Positions 44,305 to 52,779 of a stretch of 55,216 nucleotides of DNA are shown here, in pieces. The notes under the pieces were generated by a model. It was given only the letters and a program-made list of their open reading frames with translations, was not told the DNA's origin and ran no database searches. The stretch is from an uncultured Clostridia bacterium (lineage in GTDB: Bacteria > Bacillota > Clostridia > Christensenellales > Borkfalkiaceae): NCBI GenBank assembly GCA_947627565.1, contig CANQWO010000010.1, positions 1 through 55,216 on the forward strand, written 5' to 3'. The position numbers and the translations under genes are program-made. Each line of letters begins with the position of its first letter. Positions within the stretch are counted from its first letter, which is position 1.

Positions 44305-44333
44305 ATTCTAACCGATTGCGGCCGAATTGTAAA
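44305..44333 (-). promoter_or_regulatory. promoter of the GT39-like gene
   Basis: Minus strand: -35 TTTACA (44333-44328), 17-base spacer, -10 TAGAAT (44310-44305). A second TATAAT lies 10 bases further on. Confidence 0.5.
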
Positions 44334-44394
44334 CGGATTTTTTGCCGTTTTTCGGAATTTTTATTTTTCTGTGAGAAAATTTCGGCAAATTACA

Positions 44395-44433
44395 GAAAAA
44401 AACAAAGGACCCGCGATCCGCAGGTCCTCTGTT
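44395..44433 (-). terminator. rplS terminator
   Basis: On the minus strand an AAACAGAGGACC arm pairs with GGTCCTTTGTT around an inner GCG/CGC step, followed by seven T (TTTGTTTTTTT). It begins directly after the rplS stop. Confidence 0.85.
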
Positions 44434-44775
44434 TTACTTCTTTTCCTTGATCTTGGCAGCTTTGCCCGTGAGTCCGCGAAGATAATAGAGCTTCGCCCTT
44501 CTCACCTTGCCCGCTCTCACCACGTTCACATACGCGATCTTGGGAGAATGGATGGGGAAGCAGCGTTCCACGCCGACGCCGAACGAAAGGCGGCGTACCG
44601 TGAAGCTCTCGCGGATCCCGCCGTGTTTCTTGGCAATGACCACGCCCTCGAAGTTCTGGATCCTCTCCTTGCCGCCTTCGATGATGCGGTAGCCCACTTT
44701 CACGGTGTCGCCGACATTGAACTGAGGAACGTTTTCCTTCATGTTCTCGGCTTCGATCGCCTCGATGAGTCCCAT
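44434..44775 (-). CDS. rplS: 50S ribosomal protein L19
   Basis: L19 is at the 30S-50S interface. 113 residues with [20 protein letters not shown], then [12 protein letters not shown], and the closing [17 protein letters not shown], all standard. The frame stays open far upstream, but the ATG at 44775 has TGGAGGTAAAG and matches the family start. It is transcribed alone, not in the usual rpsP-rimM-trmD-rplS operon. Confidence 0.97.
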   Translation of the reverse strand: MGLIEAIEAENMKENVPQFNVGDTVKVGYRIIEGGKERIQNFEGVVIAKKHGGIRESFTVRRLSFGVGVERCFPIHSPKIAYVNVVRAGKVRRAKLYYLRGLTGKAAKIKEKK

Positions 44776-44844
44776 GACTTTACCTCCATATTTTACGCGA
44801 CGTTCATGCCATTTTTGCAGAGGACCGCCCGAAGTCAATTCATG

Positions 44845-44873
44845 ATTATATCGGAAATCGCAGAAAAAGGCAA
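44845..44873 (-). promoter_or_regulatory. rplS promoter
   Basis: Minus strand: -35 TTGCCT (44873-44868), 17-base spacer, -10 TATAAT (44850-44845), giving a leader of about 65 bases. Confidence 0.65.
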
Positions 44874-44973
44874 GCGATTTTCGCGCGGTTTCCCGAATTT
44901 CTTGCGGATTCTTGCGAATTTCTTTCAGGCTCCCCCCTCTCGTCTGCATACCCCACATTCGGCGCCGCGCGGC

Positions 44974-45002
44974 AGCTCCTCCCCCCGAGAGGAGCTTTTT
45001 TT
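44974..45002 (+). terminator. hairpin with T-run, plus orientation
   Basis: AGCTCCTC (44974-44981) pairs with GAGGAGCT (44989-44996), and the plus strand continues with about seven T. No plus-strand gene precedes it. It may serve as a barrier at the 3' end of the minus-strand vanW gene, where the tail would be A-rich. The rest of 44874-45010 shows nothing else. Confidence 0.4.
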
Positions 45003-45010
45003 CACCTGCG

Positions 45011-46258
45011 TTACGGCTCGGGCGAGGCCTCTTCCGACAAAATCTCATCGGGTGTCGCGGGCATGGGTGCCCTCTCTTCGATCCCCTGTACGCATTGATA
45101 GCTGTCGCGGCGGATGAGCGAGCGGGAAATTTCCTCGTCTCCGTCGTAGACGACGAGATAGCTCTCGCTGGCGAGGCCCGCCTTTTCCTTGCGCACGGTG
45201 CGGTTCCTTTCGCCCTCGACGATCTTCGCGGGAGGCGGCTCCACGCGGTACAAAACCCTGCTCTCCACCTCATAGCGATAGCCGTCGGGAAGGCCGTAGA
45301 GCGTGAATGTGATGATCCCGTCCTCCGCGCTCGCCAAAATATAGATGGGAAATTCGCGGCCGTTGACGAACTTCAAGTCGCTGTACTCCGAAACCATGGC
45401 GTCCTGCGAGGGCGCGACATAGCCGACGGACAGCGAATGCGGATTGCTTTCGGCGATGTCCAGCCCCGCGCGCAATGCGGCGCCGAACAGCGTGGTGCTC
45501 GCCTGGCACACGCCCCCGCCGACGCCGCTCACAAACTCGCCCTCATAGATGACGGGCGCCTCTAAAAATCCGTTCTCCCGCGTGCGCTTCCCCACCGTCT
45601 CGTTGAAGGAAAAAGTCGCGCCGCTCTCGACGACGGTCCCCGCGATGCGCGACGCCGCCAGCGCCAAATTGTGACTGCGCGGCTTGTTGGAGGCGTCGTA
45701 TCGCGTCGAAAAGGAGGCGAGGGGCTGCGTGCGCGCCTTGAGATCCTCGACCGTCAGGGGCGCCGTCACCTCCTCGACGGGGAGCGTGACCTCCGTCCCG
45801 CCCGTCCGCAGCGCCGCATAGACGTCGGCCAAAAGTGCATGATAACGGCACGCCGTGCCGCTCTCCTCGGGGACATATGTGAACCCGGTTTTATCGAAAA
45901 GAAGTGCGGCGTCTTTGGGCGCTTTGACATGATTGCGGCATACCATGTCCAAAAACTCCTCTGCGTGGATCCATTCGCGGCGCTGCGTGACGGCATAATT
46001 TCCGCGCCGCGCCCTGTGCAGAATTTCCTCGGCGTCGTCGGCATAATCGAGCTCGCAGGCGATGTCGCCGGTCGGGGTATGCAGGGTGAGCGGCAGATCG
46101 GGCAAGGTCTTCCGGACCCGCTCCGCCGCCTCCGGATAGGACATCCCGCCCACGTCGACGCCGTTCACAACGACGCCCTTTCTGACCTTTCCGCCGCCGC
46201 ATCCGCCCAAAAAAAAGCTCCCCGCAAGGAGGAGCGCCGCCATCTTCATGTTCTTCAT
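45011..46258 (-). CDS. VanW family lipoprotein
   Basis: 415 residues. Signal peptide with lipobox FFLGGCG (Cys about 20). A YoaR-like/PG-binding region (about 28-200) precedes the VanW domain, with [20 protein letters not shown] and [18 protein letters not shown] (about 255). VanW domains occur on many clostridial surface proteins and are not by themselves a sign of vancomycin resistance. The ATG at 46258 overlaps the PHP gene stop by four bases, with GGGAG upstream. Confidence 0.9.
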   Translation of the reverse strand: MKNMKMAALLLAGSFFLGGCGGGKVRKGVVVNGVDVGGMSYPEAAERVRKTLPDLPLTLHTPTGDIACELDYADDAEEILHRARRGNYAVTQRREWIHAEEFLDMVCRNHVKAPKDAALLFDKTGFTYVPEESGTACRYHALLADVYAALRTGGTEVTLPVEEVTAPLTVEDLKARTQPLASFSTRYDASNKPRSHNLALAASRIAGTVVESGATFSFNETVGKRTRENGFLEAPVIYEGEFVSGVGGGVCQASTTLFGAALRAGLDIAESNPHSLSVGYVAPSQDAMVSEYSDLKFVNGREFPIYILASAEDGIITFTLYGLPDGYRYEVESRVLYRVEPPPAKIVEGERNRTVRKEKAGLASESYLVVYDGDEEISRSLIRRDSYQCVQGIEERAPMPATPDEILSEEASPEP

Positions 46259-47160
46259 ACGCTCCCTTTCAAAGAAAGGAGCAATTCCGCGATCTCCGAC
46301 GCATCGAATACGGGAGAGCCGACCGAGCGCGAACTGTTGGCCGAATGGAAATCCGAACCGCCCGTAACAAACAGGCCGTGCGCCTTGGCAAACGCGCGAA
46401 ATTCCTCCGTTTCCTCTGCAGTATGCGTCGAATGGACGCATTCTATGCCGTCCGCGCCCTCCTCGATCAGCCGCTCCATGAGCGCGTTCCGCGCGCCGGC
46501 ATAGGTGCGCTTGGCCTCCTCGCGCGCCTCCCTGTCAAAGTGCCGGAACCGGGCGGAGACGTCCTCGGGGAGCACGAGGATCTGCGCGGGATGTGCGATC
46601 ACGGCGAGCCCGCCCATGGCGTGGATGAGGTGCACGGCGTCGATGGGCGAAGGGCGGCAGAGATCGGAAAACGCAGGGGCGCCCGGGACAAAGATGGCGC
46701 CAAACAGGGCACCCATGTCCGAAGATAGGCGCTTCGCAAACGCGTTGACGACGTGCATCAAATGGATGGGCGCCTCCTTGCGCGTGTGGAAAACTTCCAC
46801 CTCATCCATGGTGACGTCGAGCGAGAGCGCCCGATTGGCCTTTTCGAGAATGTCCTCCGCGCGGCGGCGCGCGCCCTCCCTGCACGCCTCGAGATAGCGG
46901 AAATAGGCCGCGTTCTCCGCACAGCCATAGCCGAGCATATGGACTTTGGTCGGGCCGATGTATGCGGAGATCTCGATCCCCCGCACGAAATGCAGTCCCA
47001 GCGCCCGTGCGGCCTCCGCGGCCTCGCGGCAGCCCGCCATGTTATCGTGATCGGTGAGCGAAAAGAGTTCAACGCCGGCCTCCGCGGCAAGGCGGGCCAC
47101 CTCTGCGGGCGGATACGCCCCATCCGAGCAGAGCGAATGCAGATGAAGATCGGCTCTCAT
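46255..47160 (-). CDS. PHP-domain phosphoesterase
   Basis: 301 residues. Metal-binding PHP motifs are in order: DLHLHSLCSDGAYPP (residues 4-18), TDHDNM (about 36), HPAQI (about 192) and GGSDFH near the end. The length and motif pattern match the YciV/TrpH group (5'-nucleotidase or RNase AM-like 5'-exonuclease activity in known members). It starts four bases inside the recF end and its stop overlaps vanW, so the three genes form one operon. Confidence 0.88.
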   Translation of the reverse strand: MRADLHLHSLCSDGAYPPAEVARLAAEAGVELFSLTDHDNMAGCREAAEAARALGLHFVRGIEISAYIGPTKVHMLGYGCAENAAYFRYLEACREGARRRAEDILEKANRALSLDVTMDEVEVFHTRKEAPIHLMHVVNAFAKRLSSDMGALFGAIFVPGAPAFSDLCRPSPIDAVHLIHAMGGLAVIAHPAQILVLPEDVSARFRHFDREAREEAKRTYAGARNALMERLIEEGADGIECVHSTHTAEETEEFRAFAKAHGLFVTGGSDFHSANSSRSVGSPVFDASEIAELLLSLKGSV

Positions 47161-48242
47161 ACGATGATCTTACCTCCTTGAATGCGGATCTTTTTGCTCT
47201 CGGCGCCGCATAAGACGCGGGAGGCATGGGTACAAGTCAAAATGCACTGCAAATTTCCCACGCGCGAGAGAAGTTTTTTGCGGCGCGGAAGGTCGAGCTC
47301 GCTCAAGACGTCGTCGAGGATGAGCACGGGCGCCTCGCCCGAGAGCCGTTCGAAGATCTCGACTTCCGCCAGCTTCATGGCCAAGGCCGCCGTCCGCGCC
47401 TGCCCCTGCGAGGCAAATCCGCGGGCGTCCTGTCCGTCGATGCAAATTTTGATGTCGTCGCGATGCGGCCCCACCGAAGTGAAACCGAGGCGGATGTCGC
47501 GCTCGTAGTTTGCCGCGAGCTCCCGCCCGATTTTGGCCGCGACTTCCTCCTCCCCGCCTCGATACTCCCTGTCCGGCGCAAGCGACAGGGCCTCGCCGCC
47601 GTCCGTGAGATAGGCGTGCGCCTCGGTCGCGCGTGCGGAGAGCTCCTTGAGATACTCCCGCCGCCTGACCGCGATGCGCGCGGCATACACCGAGAACTGT
47701 TCGTCCCAAACGGGAAGCGTCTCGAGGACCATGCCCGCGTCCCGCTCCTTGAGAAGGTTGTTGCGCTGTTCGAGGATGCGCTGAAAACGGAGGAGCGCCG
47801 TGCAGTATTCGCGCGAGGTTTGGGAGATGGAGAGATTGAGAAAGCGCCGCCGCTCGTCGGGTCCGTCCTGGATGAGCCGAAGTTCGCCCGGGGAGAAGAA
47901 GACGCTGCGCATATTGCCGAGGAAGTCCACCGTCCGCGTGACGCGGTTCCCGTTGAGATAGAGTTCGCGGCGGCTCTCCGTGATGACGGCGCCGAGGCTG
48001 AGATCGCCGTAGCGGCTCTTCACCTCCGCCGTGACGCGGGCAAACTCCGCGCCTCTTCGGATGAGCTGCCGGTCGTGGCGGATGCGCAGCGACGACCCCG
48101 TGCAGAGATAAAACACCGCCTCGGCGCAGTTGGTCTTCCCCTGCGCGTTTTTGCCCGTAAGGATATTGAGCCCGTCGCAAAACGCAAACGTCTCGTTCTC
48201 ATAATTTCTGAAATTTTCCAGCGTCAATTTTTTTACGACCAT
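47157..48242 (-). CDS. recF: DNA replication and repair protein RecF
   Basis: SMC-like ATPase that helps load RecA at gaps. 361 residues: KKLTLENFRNYENETFAF, Walker A LTGKNAQGKTNCAEAV near residue 30, signature FASQGQARTAALAMKL near 276 and Walker B VLILDDVLSELD near 305. It usually follows dnaA-dnaN in Bacillota. Here it points away from dnaA across a 118-base gap, and dnaN is absent. Confidence 0.95.
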   Translation of the reverse strand: MVVKKLTLENFRNYENETFAFCDGLNILTGKNAQGKTNCAEAVFYLCTGSSLRIRHDRQLIRRGAEFARVTAEVKSRYGDLSLGAVITESRRELYLNGNRVTRTVDFLGNMRSVFFSPGELRLIQDGPDERRRFLNLSISQTSREYCTALLRFQRILEQRNNLLKERDAGMVLETLPVWDEQFSVYAARIAVRRREYLKELSARATEAHAYLTDGGEALSLAPDREYRGGEEEVAAKIGRELAANYERDIRLGFTSVGPHRDDIKICIDGQDARGFASQGQARTAALAMKLAEVEIFERLSGEAPVLILDDVLSELDLPRRKKLLSRVGNLQCILTCTHASRVLCGAESKKIRIQGGKIIV

Positions 48243-48360
48243 GGCGGCAAAAACACTTTTCTTTCGGACGGTTTTGTATTATAATGGAAGTACGGCGGAT
48301 GGCCGTCTGTTTCTATTATAACAAATTCCGCGGAAAAGCAAAAGCGTTTGAGAGGGAAAA
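48243..48360. promoter_or_regulatory. divergent recF/dnaA control region
   Basis: 118 bases. Two near-palindromic TATAAT/ATTATA elements lie at about 48276-48283 and 48315-48322 and could serve as -10 boxes in either direction; neither has a clear -35. GAGAGGG precedes the dnaA ATG. I see no TTATCCACA-type DnaA box here. Confidence 0.5.
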
Positions 48361-49707
48361 ATGTCCGAAAAAGCACAATTCGAAGTTTTATGGGAGAAAA
48401 TCAAAGAGCGGCTCGAAAAGCTCATCACCCCCATCACCTACGTTACGTTCTTTGAGGGACGGCTCGAAGCGACCGACGTCATCAACAAAAAAATCGTCCT
48501 GCGGGCGGATTCGGAAAATGTCGCCGATATCGTCACGCGGAACGGAGACAAAGTGAGAAAGGCCATCGCCTCCGCAGACGTCGGGCTCACGGACTTCGTC
48601 CTCTTCGTGGAGGGCAGCTCGAACTATACCCTCGACGAACTCCCCGATGCGCTCGAAGAGGTCTCCGTCGCCACGGACAAGCGGTTCACGTTCGATTCCT
48701 ATGTGGTCGGCGCCTCCAATAAGTTCGTCTATGCGGCCGCAAAATCGGTGGCAAGCGCGCCGGGAGAAAACTTCAATCCGCTCTACATCTATGGCGGGAC
48801 GGGGCTCGGCAAGACGCACCTCCTGCAGGCCATCGCCAACGAGATCGCCGATAAGAAGCCCTCGCTCAAGGTGCTCTATACGACGAGCGAGAAGTTTTTG
48901 AACGAATATGTGGATAGCATGTACGCGAGAAAGGGCGAGGGACGGGAAGCGGACGCGCGCTTTCGGAACCGCTACCGCAACGTCGACGTGCTTCTCATCG
49001 ACGACATCCAATTCTGGGCGGGCAAATACGGCGTGCAGGAGGCGTTCTTCCACACCTTCAACGAGCTCTTCTCGCAGAACAAGCAGATCGTCATCACGTC
49101 GGACTGTCCGGCAAAGGATCTGACGACGCTCGAAGAGCGCCTGCGGACCCGCTTCGAGGGCGGGCTCATCGCCGATATCCAGCCGCCCGACATCGAGACC
49201 AAGATCGCCATCCTCAAGAAAAAGGCGCTGGAAAAGAAATATATCGTGCCGGACGACGTGCTCCAGCTCCTCGTCAAAAATTCCGACAACAATGTGCGCA
49301 CGCTCGAGGGGCGGCTGAACACCGTCATCTTCGCCAGCAAACTGCATGAGGAGCCCATCTCGCTGCAACTCGCCGCCACGGCATTGCAGGAGGCCATCAA
49401 CGACGACGAGCCCGAGATGATCACGCCCGACGCCATCGTCCGCGCGACGTGCACGCACTTCAACCTCATGCGGCAAAACCTCCTCGGCAAGAACAAAAAG
49501 CAGGAATTTGTCCGCGCGCGGCAGATCTGCGCCTATCTCATGTGCGAAATGCTCTCGCTCCCGCTCGTCAACATCGGGCAGGAAATGGGCGGGATGCACT
49601 ATTCCACCGTCATCTACGCCCGCGACAAGATCGCGGAACTGATGCGCGTCAACGACAAGATCTTAAAGGACGTGAACGACATCAAGAGCATCGTCCTCAA
49701 ACAATAA
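48361..49707 (+). CDS. dnaA: chromosomal replication initiator DnaA, divergent DNA-binding signature
   Basis: 448 residues. Domain I covers about 1-80, a short linker follows, and the AAA+ domain III has IYGGTGLGKTHLLQA near residue 143, VLLIDDIQFWAG near 211 and the sensor region RLRTRFEGGL near 261. Domain IV (about 335-448) has VRARQICAYLMCEML and the signature helix-turn-helix. The usual GGRDHTTV is replaced by GGMHYSTVIYARDKI, which changes residues that contact the DnaA box in Escherichia coli (Arg432, Asp433, His434). The rest is orthodox. mnmG follows; dnaN does not. Confidence 0.96.
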   Translation: MSEKAQFEVLWEKIKERLEKLITPITYVTFFEGRLEATDVINKKIVLRADSENVADIVTRNGDKVRKAIASADVGLTDFVLFVEGSSNYTLDELPDALEEVSVATDKRFTFDSYVVGASNKFVYAAAKSVASAPGENFNPLYIYGGTGLGKTHLLQAIANEIADKKPSLKVLYTTSEKFLNEYVDSMYARKGEGREADARFRNRYRNVDVLLIDDIQFWAGKYGVQEAFFHTFNELFSQNKQIVITSDCPAKDLTTLEERLRTRFEGGLIADIQPPDIETKIAILKKKALEKKYIVPDDVLQLLVKNSDNNVRTLEGRLNTVIFASKLHEEPISLQLAATALQEAINDDEPEMITPDAIVRATCTHFNLMRQNLLGKNKKQEFVRARQICAYLMCEMLSLPLVNIGQEMGGMHYSTVIYARDKIAELMRVNDKILKDVNDIKSIVLKQ

Positions 49708-49721
49708 GGGGATCAAACATT

Positions 49722-49761
49722 GCGCCCGCCCCTTTCCCCGCGCGGGGAAAGGGGCGGGCGC
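49722..49761. repeat. perfect 20-base-arm palindrome between dnaA and mnmG
   Basis: The two 20-base arms (49722-49741 and 49742-49761) are exact complements, with a core reading CCCCTTTCCCCG-CGCGGGGAAAGGGG. As RNA it would form an 18-bp stem with a four-base loop. There is no T-run. It lies 14 bases past the dnaA stop and 14 before the mnmG start. Confidence 0.7.
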
Positions 49762-49775
49762 GCTTCGGAGCAGCT

Positions 49776-51641
49776 ATGCAGACTTTCCAAGAGACAACTT
49801 GCGACGCCGTCGTCATCGGCGCGGGCCACGCGGGCGCGGAGGCGGCTCTCGCCCTCGCAAGAACGGGGTGCCGCACCGTCGTGTTGACCCTCAATCTCGA
49901 CAGCATCGGCTTCATGCCCTGCAACCCCTCCGTCGGCGGCACCGCCAAGGGGCATCTCGTGCGCGAGATCGACGCGCTCGGCGGCGAAATGGGCGTCGTT
50001 GCCGACCGGTGCGCCCTGCAATACCGCATGCTCAACGAGGGCAAGGGCGCGGCCGTCCGGTCGCTCCGCGCGCAGGTCGATAAAAACCGCTACCATACCG
50101 AAATGAAGCGGGTCTTCGAGCATACGGAAAACCTCCGCGTCGTCCAAGGGGAAGCCGCCGAACTGCTCACGGAAAACGGCAAGATCGTCGGCGTGAAGAC
50201 GTCTTACGGCGGCGTATTTTCCTGCCGCGCCGTGGTCGTCGCAACGGGCGTCTATCTCGGCGCACGCACAATTACGGGCACCCATGTCCGCGAATCGGGC
50301 CCCAACGGCTTCGAACGCGCCACGCTACTGACGCAAAATCTGGCCGCGCTCGGCTTCCGCATCCGCCGCTTTAAGACGGGCACGCCCGCCCGCCTCGACG
50401 GACGGACGGTGGACTATTCCCTGCTCACCAAACAGCCGGGCGAGGCGACGTATCCCTTTTCCTATCTCACGCCGCACGTGCCCGAAGCGGAGGCGCAGAC
50501 GCCGTGCTATCTCGCCTACACCAACGCCCAAACGCACGCGCTCATCCTCGATAACCTCGACCGCGCTCCCCTCTACAACGGCGAAATTTCCTCGACGGGG
50601 CCGCGCTACTGCCCCTCCATCGAGACCAAAGTCGTGCGGTTCCGCGAGAAATCCCGCCATCAACTCTTTTTGGAGCCCGAAGGCGCGGACACGGGGGAAG
50701 TCTATGTGCAGGGGCTCTCCACCTCCCTCCCCCACGACCTCCAAAAGGAGGTCTACCGCTCCGTCGAAGGACTTGCGCACGCGGAGATCATGCGCTACGC
50801 CTATGCCATCGAATATGACTGCATCGACAGCCTCGACCTTTTGCCAACGCTGGAGAGCAAGCGCGTCGCGGGGCTGTATTTCGCGGGACAGATCAACGGC
50901 ACGAGCGGCTATGAAGAGGCCGCGGCGCAGGGGCTCATCGCGGGGCTGAACGCCTCCCTCGCCCTCCGCGGCAAGGCGCCCCTCGTCCTCCGGCGCGACC
51001 AGGCCTATATCGGCGTCCTCATCGACGACCTCGTCACCAAGGGCACCGAGGAACCCTACCGCATGATGACCTCGCGGGCGGAATTTCGCCTCGTTTTGCG
51101 GCAGGACAACGCCGACGAACGCCTCACCGAGATCGGCTACCGGGCGGGGCTCGTCAGCGAGGAGCGACATACGATCTTTTTGCAGCGCATGGCGATCAAG
51201 GGGCATACCATGTCCGCGCTCAATGCGCGCGCAGATCAAAAAACGGCCGATAGACTCGTGCAGGAACACGGCCAACCGCCGCTTACGGTGGGCGTGACTT
51301 ACGCCGATCTCATCCGCCGCGGCATCGGAATCGAGGAGATCAAAGACGTCTTCGGGCTCTTCGAGGGCGTGCCCGTCGATCTGCTCGGAAGCTGTGAGAC
51401 GGAGATCCGCTACGCCGGGTATCTGAAGCGCAGCGAGGAGGAGATCGCGCGGGCCCGCAAGATGGAATCCGCCCCCCTTCCGCCCGACCTCGACTATGCA
51501 AAACTCGAGGGGCTTCGCTTGGAAGCGCGGGAAAAACTCGCCGCGATCCGGCCGCTGAATTTGGGACAGGCGGCGCGCATCTCGGGCGTCTCCCCCGCCG
51601 ACATCGCCGTTCTGACCGTCTACCTGAGCATGAAGAAGTAA
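49776..51641 (+). CDS. mnmG: tRNA uridine-5-carboxymethylaminomethyl modification enzyme MnmG
   Basis: FAD-dependent partner of MnmE in wobble-uridine modification. 621 residues. VVIGAGHAGAEAALALARTG near residue 12, MPCNPSVGGTAKGHLVREID near 46, RYCPSIETKVVRF near 275, and the C-terminal helical domain ending SPADIAVLTVYLSMKK. The ATG at 49776 has CGGAG upstream and matches family starts. The long open frame upstream overlaps dnaA out of frame and is not used. mnmE is not in the window. Confidence 0.96.
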   Translation: MQTFQETTCDAVVIGAGHAGAEAALALARTGCRTVVLTLNLDSIGFMPCNPSVGGTAKGHLVREIDALGGEMGVVADRCALQYRMLNEGKGAAVRSLRAQVDKNRYHTEMKRVFEHTENLRVVQGEAAELLTENGKIVGVKTSYGGVFSCRAVVVATGVYLGARTITGTHVRESGPNGFERATLLTQNLAALGFRIRRFKTGTPARLDGRTVDYSLLTKQPGEATYPFSYLTPHVPEAEAQTPCYLAYTNAQTHALILDNLDRAPLYNGEISSTGPRYCPSIETKVVRFREKSRHQLFLEPEGADTGEVYVQGLSTSLPHDLQKEVYRSVEGLAHAEIMRYAYAIEYDCIDSLDLLPTLESKRVAGLYFAGQINGTSGYEEAAAQGLIAGLNASLALRGKAPLVLRRDQAYIGVLIDDLVTKGTEEPYRMMTSRAEFRLVLRQDNADERLTEIGYRAGLVSEERHTIFLQRMAIKGHTMSALNARADQKTADRLVQEHGQPPLTVGVTYADLIRRGIGIEEIKDVFGLFEGVPVDLLGSCETEIRYAGYLKRSEEEIARARKMESAPLPPDLDYAKLEGLRLEAREKLAAIRPLNLGQAARISGVSPADIAVLTVYLSMKK

Positions 51642-51699
51642 AATTTTCTCTTTGGTCCGATCCCGCTTCGCCCGATTTTCGGGCGGATCGCAGCATATC

Positions 51700-51730
51700 A
51701 AAAAAGAGTCCGCACGGGACTCTTTTTTTC
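51700..51730 (+). terminator. bidirectional terminator after mnmG
   Basis: AAAAAGAGTCC and GGACTCTTTTTTT around a five-base loop (stem 51701-51711 with 51717-51727). A-runs and T-runs on both sides allow it to stop mnmG and possibly queH transcripts. Confidence 0.85.
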
Positions 51731-51749
51731 ATTTGACAGAAAATGGCAC

Positions 51750-51760
51750 TACCATGTCCG
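51750..51760 (+). repeat. copy of dispersed motif TACCATGTCCG in non-coding DNA
   Basis: The 11-mer TACCATGTCCG lies between the mnmG terminator and the queH stop. With the copies at 50280 and 51206 it is one of three right of dnaA, all in the same orientation on the plus strand. Confidence 0.6.
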
Positions 51761-51774
51761 CGACAGAGGCTTCG

Positions 51775-52368
51775 CTACGACCTCTGTTTGCTGAAAACGC
51801 ACCCGCAATAGTTCTGCCGATAGAGCGCGTGCTCCTTGGAGAGCGCGATCGAACGCTGGTATCCCCCGCGCTTTTTGAAATCGGAGGGAAGGTAGGCGAC
51901 GCCAAGCTCCTCGCCGAGCGCAGACCCGATGGCGTTGATGCGGGCGGCGTCTTTGAGGGGAGAGACCGTCAGCGTGGTCGCAAAAAAATCGTACCCGCGC
52001 GCCTTGGCCTCCTCGGCCGTGCGGCGCAGCCGAAGTTCGAAGCACTTCGTGCACCTTGCGCCCCCCTCCCGTTCCGCCTCCAAGCCGCAGACGGCGCGCA
52101 TGTAATCCTCGGGCGCGTAATCGCAATCGAGGAAGTCCGCGAGGCCCGTCTCCCGAAGAAGGCGGAGCTGCTCGGCCTTGCGGCGGTCGTATTCCTCCCG
52201 CGAATCGAGATTGGGATTATAATAAAAGACGGTGGTCCGCATGGGCCCGGCCACCTGTTCGAGGCAATACGACGAACAGGGCGCGCAACAACTGTGGAGA
52301 AGCAACCGCTTCCCCCTTTGCGCGTCCAGAATCCGCAGCATTTCCTTGTCGTAATCGATGCGATTCAT
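51775..52368 (-). CDS. queH: epoxyqueuosine reductase QueH
   Basis: Fe-S enzyme reducing epoxyqueuosine to queuosine in tRNA. 197 residues. It has the LLHSCCAPCSSYCLEQV start, CTKCFELRLRRTAEEA and NYCGCVFSKQ, which hold the conserved cysteines. The ATG at 52368 (MNRIDYDKEML) is at the family start but lacks a clear ribosome binding site. An in-frame TTG 45 bases upstream is an alternative. Confidence 0.92.
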   Translation of the reverse strand: MNRIDYDKEMLRILDAQRGKRLLLHSCCAPCSSYCLEQVAGPMRTTVFYYNPNLDSREEYDRRKAEQLRLLRETGLADFLDCDYAPEDYMRAVCGLEAEREGGARCTKCFELRLRRTAEEAKARGYDFFATTLTVSPLKDAARINAIGSALGEELGVAYLPSDFKKRGGYQRSIALSKEHALYRQNYCGCVFSKQRS

Positions 52369-52428
52369 CCGTCCGGTCCCGCGCCCCCGCTCCGGTCGCC
52401 CTGCGCGACGCAAACACGGGGTTCGGCC

Positions 52429-52779
52429 TTACTCCTCGTCCGGCTCCAGCGCGGCCGCTTCGTCGGCGTCCTCGAAGTCGTCGTATTGATTGCAGAACTC
52501 CGCAAAGACTTCGTCGAGCAACGCGTCGTCCTCGATGGGCTCCAACTGTTCGTCGTCCTCGCCGCCGACCAAGTGATAGATGGCGACCTCGTCGCCCTCG
52601 TCTTCCTCGCTCTCGTCTTCGGGGGCCTCCTCGGCCGCCTTTTCGGGTGTGAGCGCGACGTACCACTCGTTCTTATATTCGAAGGTCATGAGGTGCTCAT
52701 AGCGGAACGTATTGCCCTCGTCGTCTACCAGTTCGACGATGTTGTCCTCTTCCTCATATTCTTCGCGATCTTCTTTCAT
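52429..52779 (-). CDS. DUF1292 protein, internal start within the ruvX frame
   Basis: 116 residues if translated alone. The ATG at 52779 follows AAAGGAGTTGCAAT, a strong ribosome binding site with good spacing, embedded in the last ruvX codons. The product is very acidic (runs such as EDESEEDEGDE) with a core of the YrzB/DUF1292 type. Expression as a separate protein, as a fusion, or both is possible. Function unknown. Confidence 0.65.
   Translation of the reverse strand: MKEDREEYEEEDNIVELVDDEGNTFRYEHLMTFEYKNEWYVALTPEKAAEEAPEDESEEDEGDEVAIYHLVGGEDDEQLEPIEDDALLDEVFAEFCNQYDDFEDADEAAALEPDEE

Noticed and set aside
40468-45117. A 1549-codon open frame on the plus strand across dprA, comM, the GT-like gene and rplS
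   Set aside because: It is antisense to four well-supported genes, has no recognisable domain and reflects low stop frequency on the complement of GC-rich codons.
45011-46258. Vancomycin resistance gene
   Set aside because: VanW domains are common on ordinary clostridial surface lipoproteins, and no vanA/H/X/Y genes are nearby. The ddl homologue is a normal cell-wall gene.
48900-48920. TGTGGATAG as a DnaA box, with similar TGTGGATAC at 36005 and 43759 and TTATCCACC at 39381
   Set aside because: These are single imperfect matches scattered in coding DNA or far apart, with no cluster that would mark an origin.
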